DNA of 64,000 nt from contig JANJXV010000187.1 of NCBI GenBank assembly GCA_024803745.1, forward strand, positions 684,501-748,500, given 5' to 3'. This document shows, in pieces, positions 1 through 10,954 of the stretch (positions within the stretch are counted from its first letter, which is position 1; the number at the start of each line of letters is the position of its first letter). A program made the translations under genes and the position numbers. Source of the DNA: Megascapheus bottae (taxonomy: Eukaryota; Chordata; Mammalia; Rodentia; Geomyidae). The notes beneath the pieces were generated by a model. That model saw only the letters and a program-made list of their open reading frames with translations. It was not told the origin of the DNA and made no database searches.

Positions 1-326
1 TGTAAAGACCTCCAGGATAAGGAAACAAAAGTCATATTATGAGTGATTGTTGTCCTTAATGTACTATGTTATCTCTCATCTCTTTTGCCATCCCTTGGTT
101 ATCTCATATTGTTACAATATTTCACCTTGTTATCTGATATATTTTATATGTGCTTAATTGGTTATTTGAAATTGGATAGGGAAGGGGGGAAATCAAGATA
201 AGCGGATGAGGGTAGCAGGGAAATGGGGACCATGTCATGAGAAAGGGTATCAATGTTTGTGAAGTTATACACCTTTTATCTGGTAAATATAATATAACCC
301 TTCTATTAATCACAATAAAAAAAAGA
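1..326 (+). mobile_element. LINE-1 3' end (5' part outside window)
   Basis: This is the 3' UTR of the L1 family that recurs through the window. It shows the sequence order shared with the copies at 33.6, 42.4, 48.7 and 60.4 kb: a pyrimidine-rich stretch, a G-rich polypurine block near 180-235, the 'cctttt atctgg' block and an AATAAA-like A-rich tail at 311-326. The copy is non-coding and truncated by the window edge. The tail gives the + orientation. Confidence 0.9.
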
Positions 327-559
327 AGTCCCCTTCTATTGTTTGGGATCCAACTCTTCCTCAGATCCTGACTTTACCTTTTTTTTAACCCAGGGTGTCA
401 CTTAAGGAGATGTGATGTCATGTCTAGTGAGTTTGGGGGACTGATGTGGAGTAAGGTTCATCGAAGACGAAGGAGCATAGATGCTGCACCCAGACAGCAA
501 GAGTGTGCAGGTAGCCTCACAAAGAAGCATCCCTGAGAGAGTCACCTAGCTTCTGGATG
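327..559. other. Unique sequence, nothing recognised
   Basis: Non-repetitive sequence of mixed composition between two L1 tails. I see no open frame, promoter or known repeat. Confidence 0.5.
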
Positions 560-712
560 CATTGACACACAAACACTGACTAAAGGGGGAAGAAAATCAG
601 GGAAAATAAAGGGTGATATCGACAAAGAGTCACTGTACTCTTAACCTGACTTACAGAACTGTAACCCCTTTGTACAACTACATAGTAATAGTAATAATAA
701 TAATAGCAAATC
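560..712 (+). mobile_element. Older LINE-1 3' tail fragment
   Basis: The segment ends in a motif (aactgtaa, then cctttgtacaactac) shared with the L1 tails near 17.63 kb, 59.05 kb and 59.53 kb, followed by an AT-rich tail with TAA repeats. It appears to be a different and older L1 3' UTR class from the copy at 1-326. Only the tail region is recognisable. Confidence 0.5.
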
Positions 713-750
713 ATAAATGACATAAAATTCAAAAGAAATACAATATTAGG

Positions 751-860
751 AAATGAAGGGGAAGAAGAATAGGAAGGGAAGGAAAAGGAGGAGGAGAAGG
801 AGAAGGAAGAGGAGGAGGAGGAGGAGGAGGAGGAGGAGAAGGAGGAGGAGAAGGAAGAGG
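751..860. repeat. (GGA)n/(GAA)n purine tract
   Basis: About 110 bases of almost pure purine on the + strand, dominated by GGA triplets. The serine- and leucine-rich frames read from the opposite strand are by-products of the triplet repeat and are not proteins. Confidence 0.95.
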
Positions 861-2052
861 TGATGGTGGTCGTTGTGGGATAGGGTACATGATTGCAACC
901 ATGTTTCCGAAATGCCATCTGTCTCACCTGCTCTCCTCCGGTGCCATGCCACTGGGTATGAGCTTTGGCGTTGTATGTCTAAACACTACCCAGTCATCTT
1001 TCACTGAGTCAGGCTTTGTTCAGCTGACATAGGATGATGAAGGCCTAGAAACACACAGATAACTGAGAAAATACCCCTCCACCTGGGAGTTCCCAGCTGA
1101 GCAGCAAAGATGAATAATGGAAATCCAATGTAAAGAGTGATTTAACTGAGGCATCTTCACAAGGCTCTATTGGCAGAGAAACAAATTACCTATTGATTTT
1201 CTTATTTTTTTTCTAGGAGGGAAGCTACACCCTCCCTAATCTAAACACTTTTTTTCTGGGTGGACATGAGTTCTAGCGTGTGGCTGAGTTCCCATTCCCC
1301 GAACTGGTGCATTCCTTCAGATGACAATGTGGGGGCCACATCACCACCAGAAAAGAACAGGACTCTGGACGACGGAGGCCCACACAGCGAGTTACAGCTG
1401 CCTCTGACATCTTAGACTTACAAGACTCTCTGGGAGTCTTAAATTTGTCCAGGAGAAAGAACTCCAGAAGGTAAAATATGATCATGATTAACAACTTTTT
1501 CATAGACTTCACTTTTCAGAACACTTGGAGATTTACAGAAAAATCTGAGAAGACAGAAGAAATGTCCCCACATGCCCTCTTCCTACTACCTCTTATTGTT
1601 AACATCCTAGATTCCTTTCACACATTTATTACCATACACAAACCAATAATGAGATGGCATTATTAACCCAAGTTCACAGTCCATTCTGCTTTCTTTGATT
1701 TTTTTCAACTGACCTGCCACTTATAATCCTATCCCAGGATATCCTGCTCCCTTAGGCTCCTGTTGGCTGTGACCTGTGACAGGTTCTCCAACTCTCCTTG
1801 TTTCTATTGGCCTTCAAAGGGATCACTGAACCAGAAGTACATGGAAGGAGCTGGTGGCTTCACCCCTCCCTCTCCTGGGCAGTAGTCTCTATGGAAGGAG
1901 TCCTCTCTTCCCCCCTCAATATTCATAGGACCCATTTTTATCGAAATGACTCATGGATATTCACTTTATACTTTACAATATTATCCAACATAACTTTATT
2001 GTTCAAAGGGAACAATGAGCCATAAAGAGTTCATTCAGTTCATCTCCTTGTC

Positions 2053-2056
<4 letters not shown>
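861..2056. other. Non-coding stretch, no clear element
   Basis: About 1.2 kb of mixed-composition sequence. No open frame looks like an exon on either strand and I do not recognise a repeat family. Frames of 60-80 codons here have no protein character. Confidence 0.5.

Positions 2057-2101
<45 letters not shown>
2057..2101. repeat. (CA)n microsatellite
   Basis: An uninterrupted CA dinucleotide run of about 22 units, likely length-polymorphic. Confidence 0.97.
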
Positions 2102-2102
<1 letters not shown>

Positions 2103-3600
2103 CCTTTGGAGGGACCAGAGTGTAAGAATGACGTTTCGCCTATATCCAGTATGTGAGCTCAAGCTGATTGCCTCAGATACCCCCAGTCTTTAAGTACTGG
2201 AAGGAGTACAACCTCATGTGAACCCACTTGCTAAAACACAAATGTTGGAGATATGAAGAAAGAGAGATAGACAGAGAAAGAGATGGAAAGAGGAGAGACA
2301 GCAGACTGAAAGAGCTTCTACTGTGCCAAAGTAGTGGCAGCCACTTTATTGTATCATCCAGCTTCTGTCCTTCACACCCTCCCACCCCAACTCAAGATGG
2401 ACAGACAAGAGGAAAAGCTTGATAAGGAAAAAGCAACAACAATCCACAGGCCAGTTCAGCCAGCCAGCTTAGGCACTGCCTCCTAGCTGGAAGTTATAGA
2501 AAGCCAAGACACAGTACAGACACACTGACATTTTCTGAAGTCTGAAATGGAGAAGGGTGGGGCGGGGTGTTCTATTTGGGAACCTGAGCATGTCTCCTCA
2601 GATTCCCTTCCATTCGATTGTATACGTTCATTCCACTGGCTGAAGATCAAGCCCCCAGCTCCACACTCTCCCTCCTACAATCTCCAGCACAGTTCCCTCT
2701 GCGTCCCCTTCTGGCCCAGCAAATTACAAAGACAACTTCCAGTAGCAGGTGGCTACTGGACACATGGCTGGGTAAAGTCCAGAGCAGAAACAAAAACAGA
2801 AACCCAATCTCCTCTGAAAGCTCCACAGTAAACAGAACTCTCATCCAAAGGCGGCCTCCTAGATCCCCAGCAGCCATTGCTAGGCTGATTCCTCTTCCCC
2901 AATAAAGCAGTGCCTGGAATGACAAGGTAAAGGACTGACTTCCTATCCCCATCAGGCTGGGTATCAAACGCCTTCCCTCCTCCAGGTCACCCCACCTTCC
3001 CAAAGGCTCGGCTTGCTCTCCATCGGTTAGAAGACCACAAGGCCTTGCACAATACAATTCAATTTTAGCAATGGTTCCACCTCCACTGAGAAGTGGGCGG
3101 AGTCTCAGTGTGAGGGCAGCCTTTCTTTATGGCCTCCACTTTAGAAAAATGACAACATTATCCTTTAGATTTCTTAAGGAAAGAAAACAGAGCCAAAGTA
3201 GGCTGCAGCATCCAGCTGGGGTCTAAGACCTTGTTCATAATACCCGAGAAACTTCAAAACCTTACGCAAGGACAATGCCTAGTATAACATGCCCATTGAT
3301 AGCGAAGAAGCCCAAGAAAACTAGGCCATGGGTATAAGGAGAGGCAAAAATAGTGATACATGGGCGGAGAGACACACACCCGAGAGCTTTTCCTTCCTAC
3401 TTTAAGAACAGAATTGAATGGGAGCGGTGGCTTTCAGTGGGACGTCAAAACTGCCTCACAACTCTGGCAGGAGCTAACTTTGTTTTCTAAATTTAAAGAC
3501 ATTGCAGTTTCTATAATTCGTCTCCAATGAAACTATACTTTTTTTTTCTTTTTTAGTACTGGCATTGTTTCTAACTCACTGTATAGACACAGTCTTTTTC
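2102..3600. other. Non-coding stretch, no clear element
   Basis: About 1.5 kb without a recognised repeat. It contains a minus-strand open frame of 136 codons (2647-3057) whose composition gives no protein family. An AATAAA at 2900-2905 lies in a segment that could be a decayed LTR, but I see no paired LTR ends, so I leave it uncalled. Confidence 0.45.
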
Positions 3601-3705
3601 CAGAATGTTCAGTTTACTCATCTGTAAACTGGGAACACTCTACATAATGCCTGAAAGGTTTGGGTAGGGCTGCTGTGAAAAGCCAAATGATCCAGGACAA
3701 AGCAG
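3601..3705 (+). mobile_element. MIR-like SINE fragment
   Basis: Matches the conserved MIR core order: 'cagtttactcatctgtaaa', then a GGGA-rich block and a 'ggctgctgtga' segment. Only the core and part of the 3' half remain. The divergence fits an ancient mammalian insertion. Confidence 0.6.
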
Positions 3706-3785
3706 AGGCCATTCCTGTCTTCTGAAATGAACAGATACCAGAGAGAATGAAGTTCATGTAGGCATACAATGGAATATAGATTGAG

Positions 3786-3788
<3 letters not shown>

Positions 3789-3838
<50 letters not shown>

Positions 3839-3846
3839 GCACGCAC
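3789..3846. repeat. (CA)n microsatellite ending in (GCAC)n
   Basis: About 23 CA units followed by three GCAC units. The Val/Cys frames on the opposite strand are translations of the repeat. Confidence 0.97.
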
Positions 3847-4129
3847 AAAATCCCACAGTGACTGACAACTCACAAAGTTTCCAATTCTTCCTGACTAGCA
3901 TACTTCCCAGAAAACAGCAGTCATTTCAAAGGCAAAGGGGTAAGGCCATTTTCAAGGTCATCAGTCAAGGTTAAAGAGCATCCTGATCCTTGGGCTGTAT
4001 TTCTCTCTCTAACCCTCTCTCTCCCCCTTGGATCATGACTCATTAGCATGAATGTGTCAGAGTGTCTTGTAGCAGGAAAGAAGCAGATCTAAATGAGTTC
4101 TTTTCTAACAGAAGCAGCCATGTATAAAG

Positions 4130-4232
4130 ATGGCACTGATCAATCATTCACTCGATAAAATATCTACTTGAACTGGTCATACGTTATCCTCTAGGCACTG
4201 AAAATACAACAGTGGGCAAAGACACTCACAGC
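4130..4232 (-). mobile_element. L2-like LINE 3' fragment
   Basis: Reads in order like the reverse complement of the L2 3' end: a 'cattcactc' motif, 'ctaggcactg', then 'aatacaacagtgggcaaa'. It is strongly diverged, as expected of an ancient LINE. The call rests on remembered consensus order. Confidence 0.5.
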
Positions 4233-4500
4233 TATAGGCTGGATGCTGTGACTCATGCCTGTAATTTCCAGGAATGAGTAGATTTTCATGACCTCTGGGG
4301 TGTTGTGATCAGTAAGATTCCCTTTTGAGGACAGCCCAGGCAAAAAAATTGCAAGACCCTAGGTCAACGAACAAACTGGGCATAGTGGCTGATATCTGCC
4401 ATTGGGCAGCATAGATAGGAGACTCGCCATCTAATTCAAGGCTGGGCAGAAACATGAGACTCTAGTCATAAAAATTACATTCATACCTGTAAAAAAAAAG
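4233..4500 (+). mobile_element. Tandem pair of 7SL/B1-like SINE monomers
   Basis: The first monomer (about 4233-4355) has the Alu/B1-type opening 'ggctggatgctgtgactca' followed by 'gcctgtaat'. The second (about 4374-4490) opens 'ctgggcatagtggctgata'. Each contains a 'cagcccaggc' or 'ggctgggcag' segment, and the element ends in an A-run. It looks older than the composite SINEs elsewhere in the window. Confidence 0.6.
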
Positions 4501-6005
4501 AATCACTTCCAGCTTGGAGAAAAAAGATAAAAACTTTTTAAAGGCAATGATGCCACATTATTACAAGCTTCGGGATGGGGCAGAGGGGACAAGCCCAAGG
4601 TGCTGTGATAATCAGGAAAGGCTCTTCAGTGGTGACTTTGGCCTCTACCCCCACTGGATACTGGCTGATGCTTCGAGCCAAAGGCAATGAGAAAGTGTTC
4701 CAGACATTGCAGGGCATTTATTCCCTGGAAAGACTCAATCCTGCCTTCATTTGAGCCATCATGGTAAAAGGTCAAATCCCATTGTGCACAGGTAGAGATA
4801 CAAATGAGGGTCCCTCTCCCGAGCCTCAGCTTTTTCTATTCCAGCCAATGCATCCTGTACATCAGTTCTGCCTCTAAATGACTCCAGTGTTGACTCAGAA
4901 AAAAAAATAAAATAAAATGAAATGAAACTTTCAGAACAGATGTCCCTTCTCCAATCTCTCCAGTTTTCTCAGACATTAAATCAAGGATGATTTTTTTCTT
5001 CCTTTCTTTTTTTTTCCTGTCTCTCCCCACCCCCACAGTGGAGGCAAAAAGAGAGATACAATTGGATGCAGTCTCATCCAAACCAGCAGTGGGGTGCTGG
5101 CTGTCAAAACAACCACCATCCTGGTGGATCTCTGCCCAGTTCTAGGGGTCACTGCAATGGATTGGGTGATTTGACATTTCCTCCTAAGATGTGCATTTAT
5201 TTTAAAATCCCCTTATTCCCCTCCTAGCTCCCCCCATGCCCTAAGTTTGCTCTGCGATGAAATCCACTGATGTATTTAGGAAGGAGAGAGGGAACAGCAG
5301 CTCGTTCCACGCAGCAGAAACACGATGGGGACAATTTCCTTCGTTCCCTCTTTGTGTAACAGTGAGGCGGCTATGGAGTTTGTCTTCCCTCACTCCAATT
5401 ACCCTGCCAGACAAAGATAGTTTTCTGTAGAAGCGTCCTGAACATGTAATTTTATTACCTTAGCACTGATTTTAACATAATTCATGTAATTTCTTGTGCG
5501 GAAGCAAAGTTACCTTTCTAAACACCTGGCAAAATGAGAGCTGATGGATTTTTCTTAAACTCCCACTAACTCTCCCCTCCCTGTAGAAGTTTCTGCTAAA
5601 AGAAGAAACATGAAGAGGTGCTTTGCTCCTATGGCCTCCCTAGACACAGAAAAGGGCTGGCAGTGCCTTCCTTGCTTGATTTTCTCTGACGCCCCATGTC
5701 ACACACAGCCGTCCTATGAAGGTATAAGAGGCCAAGCCTCCTACACAAGTGACAGCGAGAGTGGGGACACTCATATAGGGCCATCTCATATGCATTACTG
5801 GGTGCTTAGTAACCTCATCAACATCCCCCACCCCAATCTCTCTACCCATTCAACCCCAAACTCCAATTAACTTTATTTATTATCAAATGAAACAAACAGA
5901 GAGTTCTATACTTTAGTCCCTCGGGTGGCTCTAGTCTATTCCCAGGACCCAAATAGGAGGCAGAAGAAAAAGTAACTTCATTCTGTGTGTAAATGGAGTT
6001 CATGA
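4501..6005. other. Unique sequence with a conserved-looking block
   Basis: No repeat or gene is recognised over about 1.5 kb. The AT-rich portion at about 5250-5520 has the texture of a conserved non-coding element and is treated as a finding. The frame at 5610-5870 has no recognisable protein. Confidence 0.45.
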
Positions 6006-6240
6006 GCCTGGCACCGGTGTCTCACTCCTAGAAATCTAGCTATTCTGGACTCTGAGATCTGAGGTTCATGGTTTGATGCCAGCCCAGGAAAGACAAATAC
6101 AAGGACTTTTATCTCCAATTAACCATCAAAAAGCTGGAAGGTGGTGTGGCTCAAGTGATACAGTGTCATCACTGAATGAAAAAGCCAAGTAAGAGCTCAA
6201 GGCCCCGACCTTAAGCACAAACACTGGAAGATAGGCAGAC
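6006..6240 (+). mobile_element. Composite SINE (7SL-like left + tRNA-like right)
   Basis: The left half has a 7SL/B1-type opening and the block 'tctgagatctgaggttca'. The link is 'tatctccaattaacc', shared with the copies at 8.5 and 37.3 kb. The right half has an A-box-like 'tggctcaagtgatacagtg' segment. The tail runs directly into the purine tract at 6241, so the microsatellite probably grew from the SINE tail. Confidence 0.8.
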
Positions 6241-6390
6241 CAGCAAGACAGGAAGGAAGGGAGGGAGGAGGGAGGGAAGGAAGAGGAGAGGAGAGAGGAG
6301 GGGAGGGGAAGGGGAAAGGAAAAGGGAAAGGGAAAGGAAAGGAAAGAGGAAGGGGAAGGAGAAAGGGAAGGAAAGAAAAGAGAAGAATTC
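6241..6390. repeat. (GGAA)n/(GGGA)n purine tract
   Basis: About 150 bases of nearly pure G and A directly after a SINE tail. The Ser/Pro/Phe-rich frames on the minus strand are translations of this tract. Confidence 0.95.
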
Positions 6391-6534
6391 ATAGCCAATC
6401 AAAAGTCTCAAAGGAGTGACCTGAGACGATCTAAAAGGTAATTTACCATCATTTCTCTCACAACCACATCCTGCAATTTTCCTCTAGCACCAATAGTTCC
6501 ATCTGCACAGCAGAGAGCCATAATTAAACATTCC

Positions 6535-6705
6535 TTTCTCATTTATTCAGCAAGTGCTTGTAGACTGCTCCACACCAAGCCCCAGGGGTCAGCATTTGGA
6601 GGCAGCAACTCCTTTGATTCTCATTACAATGGTGTGGGACAGGGGGCGGGAGCCCATTTCACAGATGACAGCCCAGAGGCCTTGAGTGGAAGCCAATGGA
6701 GAGCA
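6535..6705 (-). mobile_element. MIR-like SINE fragment
   Basis: The sequence follows the reverse complement of MIR: 'atttattcagcaagtgctt', later 'gattctcattacaa', then 'cccatttcacagatgacag'. It is diverged, with an internal GC-rich insertion. Confidence 0.6.
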
Positions 6706-7099
6706 CACGGGAATACAAACTAGGCCATTTACTTCCCTTGTTGGGGAGGGGGTCTTAATTAGAAGATGATAGTGGGAATGTATAGCTCCTGGCTCCATCA
6801 TTCAGCAGCGGGTAGACTTGGGCAGGTGGCCTGGTGTTTGTCAGTGCCAATCTAGTTAGTTTTAGCAGGGAGTTGGAAATGATTTCTTGTGGAAGAATAG
6901 CAGTGAGGACAAAACCCCCCACTGGATGTAGCACCCCTGCATCTCCAGTTCCAGAAGTAAGTCACCATGACACTGAGACACAAATGACAAGAGGATGAAC
7001 ATCTGATTCTGGGCCACCATCTTGTCTGGCTAGGATGACTGTACCAGCCTCCTGAATAGTCTTTCTGCTTTTTTTCCCCTCATTGCCTGTGGCAGGTTC

Positions 7100-7330
7100 T
7101 TTGCAAAGATGTCTGTAATTATTCCCATCTCTGGATCACACCCAGGCTGTGCAGTTTGGCAGTGTCTCCCCTTAGGAAGTAGAGTCTATTTATCCACCTC
7201 TTGAGTTCAGTTTGGCTTCCATGGTTGCCTTGGCCCAAAAGAATCAAGTAGACATGACAGTGTGCCAATGCTGAGGCCGGGCTTCACGAGCATTCCTGCA
7301 TCTCTGCTCTCTGTATGCCTTGCTCAGGTT
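7100..7330 (+). mobile_element. MaLR (MLT1-like) LTR fragment
   Basis: Contains the order typical of MLT1 LTRs in degraded form: 'ggcttccatggttgcc', 'ttggcccaaaagaatca', then a 'gacatgacagtgtgcca' segment. The boundaries are approximate. No internal retroviral sequence is attached. Confidence 0.4.
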
Positions 7331-7499
7331 CAACTCAGTGAGCGCTGAAGAGCTCGTGGCTCAGAACAGAATCAGTGAAGGACTCGGCCAAAGGAACAAA
7401 GCTAAACCGCCCGACCCCATCCCAGAGGGTTCCATACGTTGGTTCCCGACACAGCGCTGCTCAGACATGGCAGTGGGAGAATGAGGGAGGGGGAGATGA

Positions 7500-7785
7500 T
7501 TAGACCCATTCATTATTGGAACCCTAAGTTCCTGGCACTATTTGGAGGTGGTAGTGATTAAGTTGACAGTGCCTGGATGAGGAAGTGCCTGCCTCTGAAG
7601 GGTGTTCTGCATGGCCCCTTCCCGTCCCTCTCTCTGCCTCCTGGCTTTCACAAGGTGAGCAATTCTGGGCTCCAACACTCAACCCCACCCTGGGCCCTCA
7701 GCCATGAAGCCAAGCTATCCCTGACTGAATCCTCTGCAAGTATAAGCAAAAATAAAATGTTTCCTCACCGAAAATGGCTCCTTCT
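7500..7785 (+). mobile_element. LTR-like fragment, possibly MaLR
   Basis: A 'ctctctctgcctcctggc' segment is followed about 100 bases later by 'gcaaaaataaaatgtttcc', resembling the polyadenylation end of mammalian MaLR-type LTRs. It is a partial, diverged copy. The family name is uncertain and the call rests on remembered consensus order. Confidence 0.4.
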
Positions 7786-7964
7786 GGGTCTTCACCATAC
7801 TACTGGAAAAGTCTGACTAGCCAGAACACAGAGAACAAAGCAAGAGCAAACAAAGGCAATTATTATTTTTACTGGCTCGGTTCTGTAGTGGCTTTGGGCT
7901 CTCAACCCATAGCTGACCCAATCCTCTCCAAACTCCACAGGCAGCGTGAGAGTTTGTAAATCCT

Positions 7965-8045
7965 CCTATGGATTTGAGGTGCTTGCCTAGCGTGTGAGGA
8001 GACCCACCCTCCCCAGGTTCCATCCCCAGCACCACAAAATAATAC
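7965..8045 (+). mobile_element. ID/tRNA-like SINE fragment
   Basis: Contains the rodent ID-type 'gtgcttgcctagcgtgtgag' and a B-box-like 'ggttccatccccagcacca' before an A-rich end. Only part of the element is present, so it could equally be the left monomer of a composite SINE. Confidence 0.6.
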
Positions 8046-8512
8046 ATGAATATGTAGATTAATAACTGTGTATACATTTGCATAGATATCTACAGACGAG
8101 TTGGAGAGCCTCCCTTCTCTGATTACAGCGCTCTAAGGAGAGCATACTCGTCTTGTTTAGAAGACAATTCAATGATGATAACTCACTTTTTGCATGATGG
8201 AGCCCTGGGCTACTTTTCTGAGTTCATCACTCAAAAAATCTCCCAACAGCTTGCCATTCTCTGACCACGTTGCCATTTCTTTCATCCCTATGCAGGCCCT
8301 TAGTATAGCCCTTACTGCATGCTCACTCTCTCTCTCTCCTCCCCCCCTTCTCTGAAGACTCCTTTCCCCTGAGTGCAAATGGCTGCCTCCTCTTCCTGAT
8401 TGAAGTCTTGGCTCTGGTGGTCACTCCACAGTGGGTCTCCCAGGTCCCCCATGGTCATAGGCATTGTCTGTACTCTACTCAATTCATTCTATTAAAATAA
8501 CAATGCTTATCA

Positions 8513-8736
8513 GAGCTGGGCGTCAGGGGCTCACACCCATAATCCTTCCTGCTCAAGAGGCTGAAATCTGAGAATCATGGCTCGAAACTAAGTCGGGTCA
8601 GAAAAGTCCAAGAGACTCTTATCTTCGATGGAGCGACAAAACACCAGAAGCAGAGCTGTGGCTCAAGTGGTAGAGTGTCAGTCCTGAACAAAAGAGCAAA
8701 GAGAGAGTCCCCAAGTCCTGAGTTCAAGCCCTAGGA
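8513..8736 (+). mobile_element. Composite SINE (7SL-like left + tRNA-like right)
   Basis: One of the clearer copies. The left monomer opens 'gctgggcgtcaggggctcac' with 'ggctgaaatctgagaatcat'. The right monomer has 'gctgtggctcaagtggtaga' and, near its end, 'cctgagttcaagccc', which look like Pol III A and B boxes. The element runs straight into a CA microsatellite. Confidence 0.85.
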
Positions 8737-8748
8737 CACAGACACACA

Positions 8749-8828
<80 letters not shown>
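8737..8828. repeat. (CA)n microsatellite on a SINE tail
   Basis: About 90 bases of CA units with a few CAGA interruptions, beginning exactly where the SINE body ends. It probably grew from the SINE's 3' tail. Confidence 0.95.
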
Positions 8829-8829
<1 letters not shown>

Positions 8830-8833
<4 letters not shown>

Positions 8834-9037
8834 TATAAATATAACTTCATTGGTATCTGAAAAGATCACTACAGCACCAAATGGAGAAGACATTCTCTGA
8901 GGACAGGAACTGTATCTCCCATATCCACTACCAGACCCCTAGTATCAGTCCAGGAGCCCACCAACAATTAAGTAATTGATAGGTGACCTCAGGAAGGCAA
9001 GAGGGCCCTTTGGTCCAGACAGATCTCCAATTTTCTA
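8830..9037. other. Unique sequence, nothing recognised
   Basis: Short non-repetitive stretch with no exon-like frame. Confidence 0.4.
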
Positions 9038-9131
9038 ACCCTCTCTCTCCTTCCCCATTTCTGTCTCCCTCCCTCAATCCCTCCTTCGCTCCCTCCCTCC
9101 CTCCTTCTCTCTCTCCTTCTCTCACCCACCC
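9038..9131. repeat. Pyrimidine tract (CCCTCCTT/CT-rich)
   Basis: About 90 bases, almost all C and T on the + strand. The Ser/Pro frame through it is a by-product of composition. Confidence 0.85.
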
Positions 9132-10107
9132 CCAAACCCGAGTAGCTTGTGAAAAATATAGCAAGAATTATGTCCTATGACTGCCAGATGTGCAGCCCAA
9201 GAAGGAAGTGGAATTAAACCTGAAAATCACATCAACAGGCAAAGCCATGCTGTGAGGCCCTATTAAAGCCACAGCGAGCAGACTGCTGTTGTCTCCCCAT
9301 CTCATCAACAGATGATGAAGGAAAAGGGGAAAAATATCAACCCCCCTCTTTGTGGGGGGGTCTTCCTGGGGTGGGGGTGGAGAAGGGATGATGACTCCCC
9401 TCGATCTCTCAGTTCCATGTGTGACGTCCTTACAGGCACAAAGGAAAACCGTCTCAAATCTTGTCTGTCCTAAGAGGCTGGGGGTACCTGCTTTAATGAA
9501 CTACTTTTGTGGACAAGTTGCCCCCCATGGGCCTCTGCTCAGCTCCCCACTCCTGTCTCCCCAGCAGAGAAAGAAATGGATGCCTTATGTTCTTCATCTA
9601 GTTTTGGCTCAGCCTCACAGAACCAAATCAGCCTTGTAAATGAAACTAGGGGAGACCCCGCCTTTACTGCTGGGGTCACAGGAAGGCCACAGAGACATCT
9701 TGCTGGACCTACATGGTCGCATTCATTTGAATGAGTGACAATATATGAACGTAAGGGATTTTATACTAAAATAAAGTACCTATGTCCAGTTTCTCCTAGA
9801 AAAACCAGTCATCATGGAGCCCACATTCCCCCAGCCCCAAACGCTGCCACTGTTGATGAAGATTAAATGTCTGGACTTCATCTCAGCTCACTTCACATAA
9901 TGTCACTTCTATACCTCATAGACACTGAGTCTGCAGCCTTTCTTACACCTACATTTACAAACACACTTGTTCACAGAGTAGTGAAAGGAACAGACATCAA
10001 CTCTTGGTGGTCAAACCCGCTGCAGGCCATGAACAGCCATCTTTGCTAGATAGTCATCTTGAACTGAAGAGAAGAGCCAAGATTTTTCTGTAGCCTTCAC
10101 CTGGAGT
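9132..10107. other. Non-coding stretch, no clear element
   Basis: About 1 kb of mixed composition ahead of the long purine tract. Frames of up to 95 codons show no recognisable protein and no repeat family is recognised. Confidence 0.45.
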
Positions 10108-10632
10108 GAGGAGGAGGAGGAGGAGGAGGAGGAGGAGGAGAAGGAGGAGGAGGAGGAGGAGGAAGAGAAGAACAAGAAGAAGAGCAGGAAGGAGAGGAAG
10201 GGAAGGAAGAGAATGAAGAGAAGAACCAGAAGAAGAAGAGGAGGAGGAAGAGGAAGAGAATGAGGAATGATGAAGAGAAGAACAAGAAGAAGAGGAGGAA
10301 AGGAAGAGAATGGGGAGGATGAAGAGAAGAACAAGAAGAAGAGGAAGAGGAAGAGGAAAGGAATGAGGAGGATGAAGAGAAGAACAAGAAGAGGAGGAGG
10401 AAGAAGAAGGGGAGGAGGAGAATGAAGAGAAGAACAAGAAGAGGAGGAGAAGAAGAGAATGAGAAGGACAAAGAGAAGAGCAAGAAGAAGAGGAGGAGGA
10501 AGAGGAGGAGAATGAGGAGGAGGTGGAGGAGGAGGAGGAGGAGGAGGAGGAGGAGGGGGAGGAGGAGGAGGAGGAAGAGGAGGAGGAGGAAGGAAAAGAA
10601 AAGGAGGAAGAGGAGAAGGAGGAGGAGGAAGA
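10108..10632. repeat. 525-bp polypurine tract, GGA/GAA-rich
   Basis: Almost every base is G or A on the + strand. The two ends are pure (GGA)n and the middle has a repeating 'gaagagaagaacaagaaga' motif spaced roughly 40-70 bases apart, with GGA-rich spacers. Long frames on both strands (Arg/Lys/Glu-rich on +, Ser/Leu/Pro-rich on -) come from the triplet repeat and are not genes. Confidence 0.97.
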
Positions 10633-10954
10633 TGACATTCTCTCTGCATAAGCACCAGCTTTGGCTATGATTAAAGATCATCTCAGAAGAATAGAAACAC
10701 AAGGGGAAAATGGCAAGAACAATCATAACGAATACAATCATAAATACAATCATGTACGGTGGATTGCCGACTGTTCAAAATCCATATCTCCATACCGTTA
10801 CCCTGCCGTAGCTAACTGGAGCATAAATGTGGGTCCCGTGTGCCTTTGGTGCCTCTAAGGACTCTGGAATTTCTAGGACCTTAGTAGATGAAGAAAAACA
10901 TACGCACCCCCAACCCAGGAGTCAGTACCCACCATGATGGTTAAGATCAAACAG

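Noticed and set aside
580..952. Ser/Phe- and Leu-rich minus-strand frames
   Set aside because: Translation of the (GGA)n tract at 751-860.
2647..3057. 136-codon minus-strand frame as a gene
   Set aside because: No recognisable domain, no exon signals and an unsupported start. Likely chance in a GC-richer segment.
3614..3901. Frames with alternating Val and Cys
   Set aside because: Translation of the CA microsatellite.
8513..8736. tRNA gene
   Set aside because: The A- and B-box-like segments lie within a dispersed SINE, and no cloverleaf with matched acceptor arms is visible.
10011..10753. Long Ser-, Leu-, Pro- or Arg/Lys-rich open frames
   Set aside because: They are six-frame translations of one polypurine tract. 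The residues follow the GGA/GAA triplets and no non-repeat domain exists.
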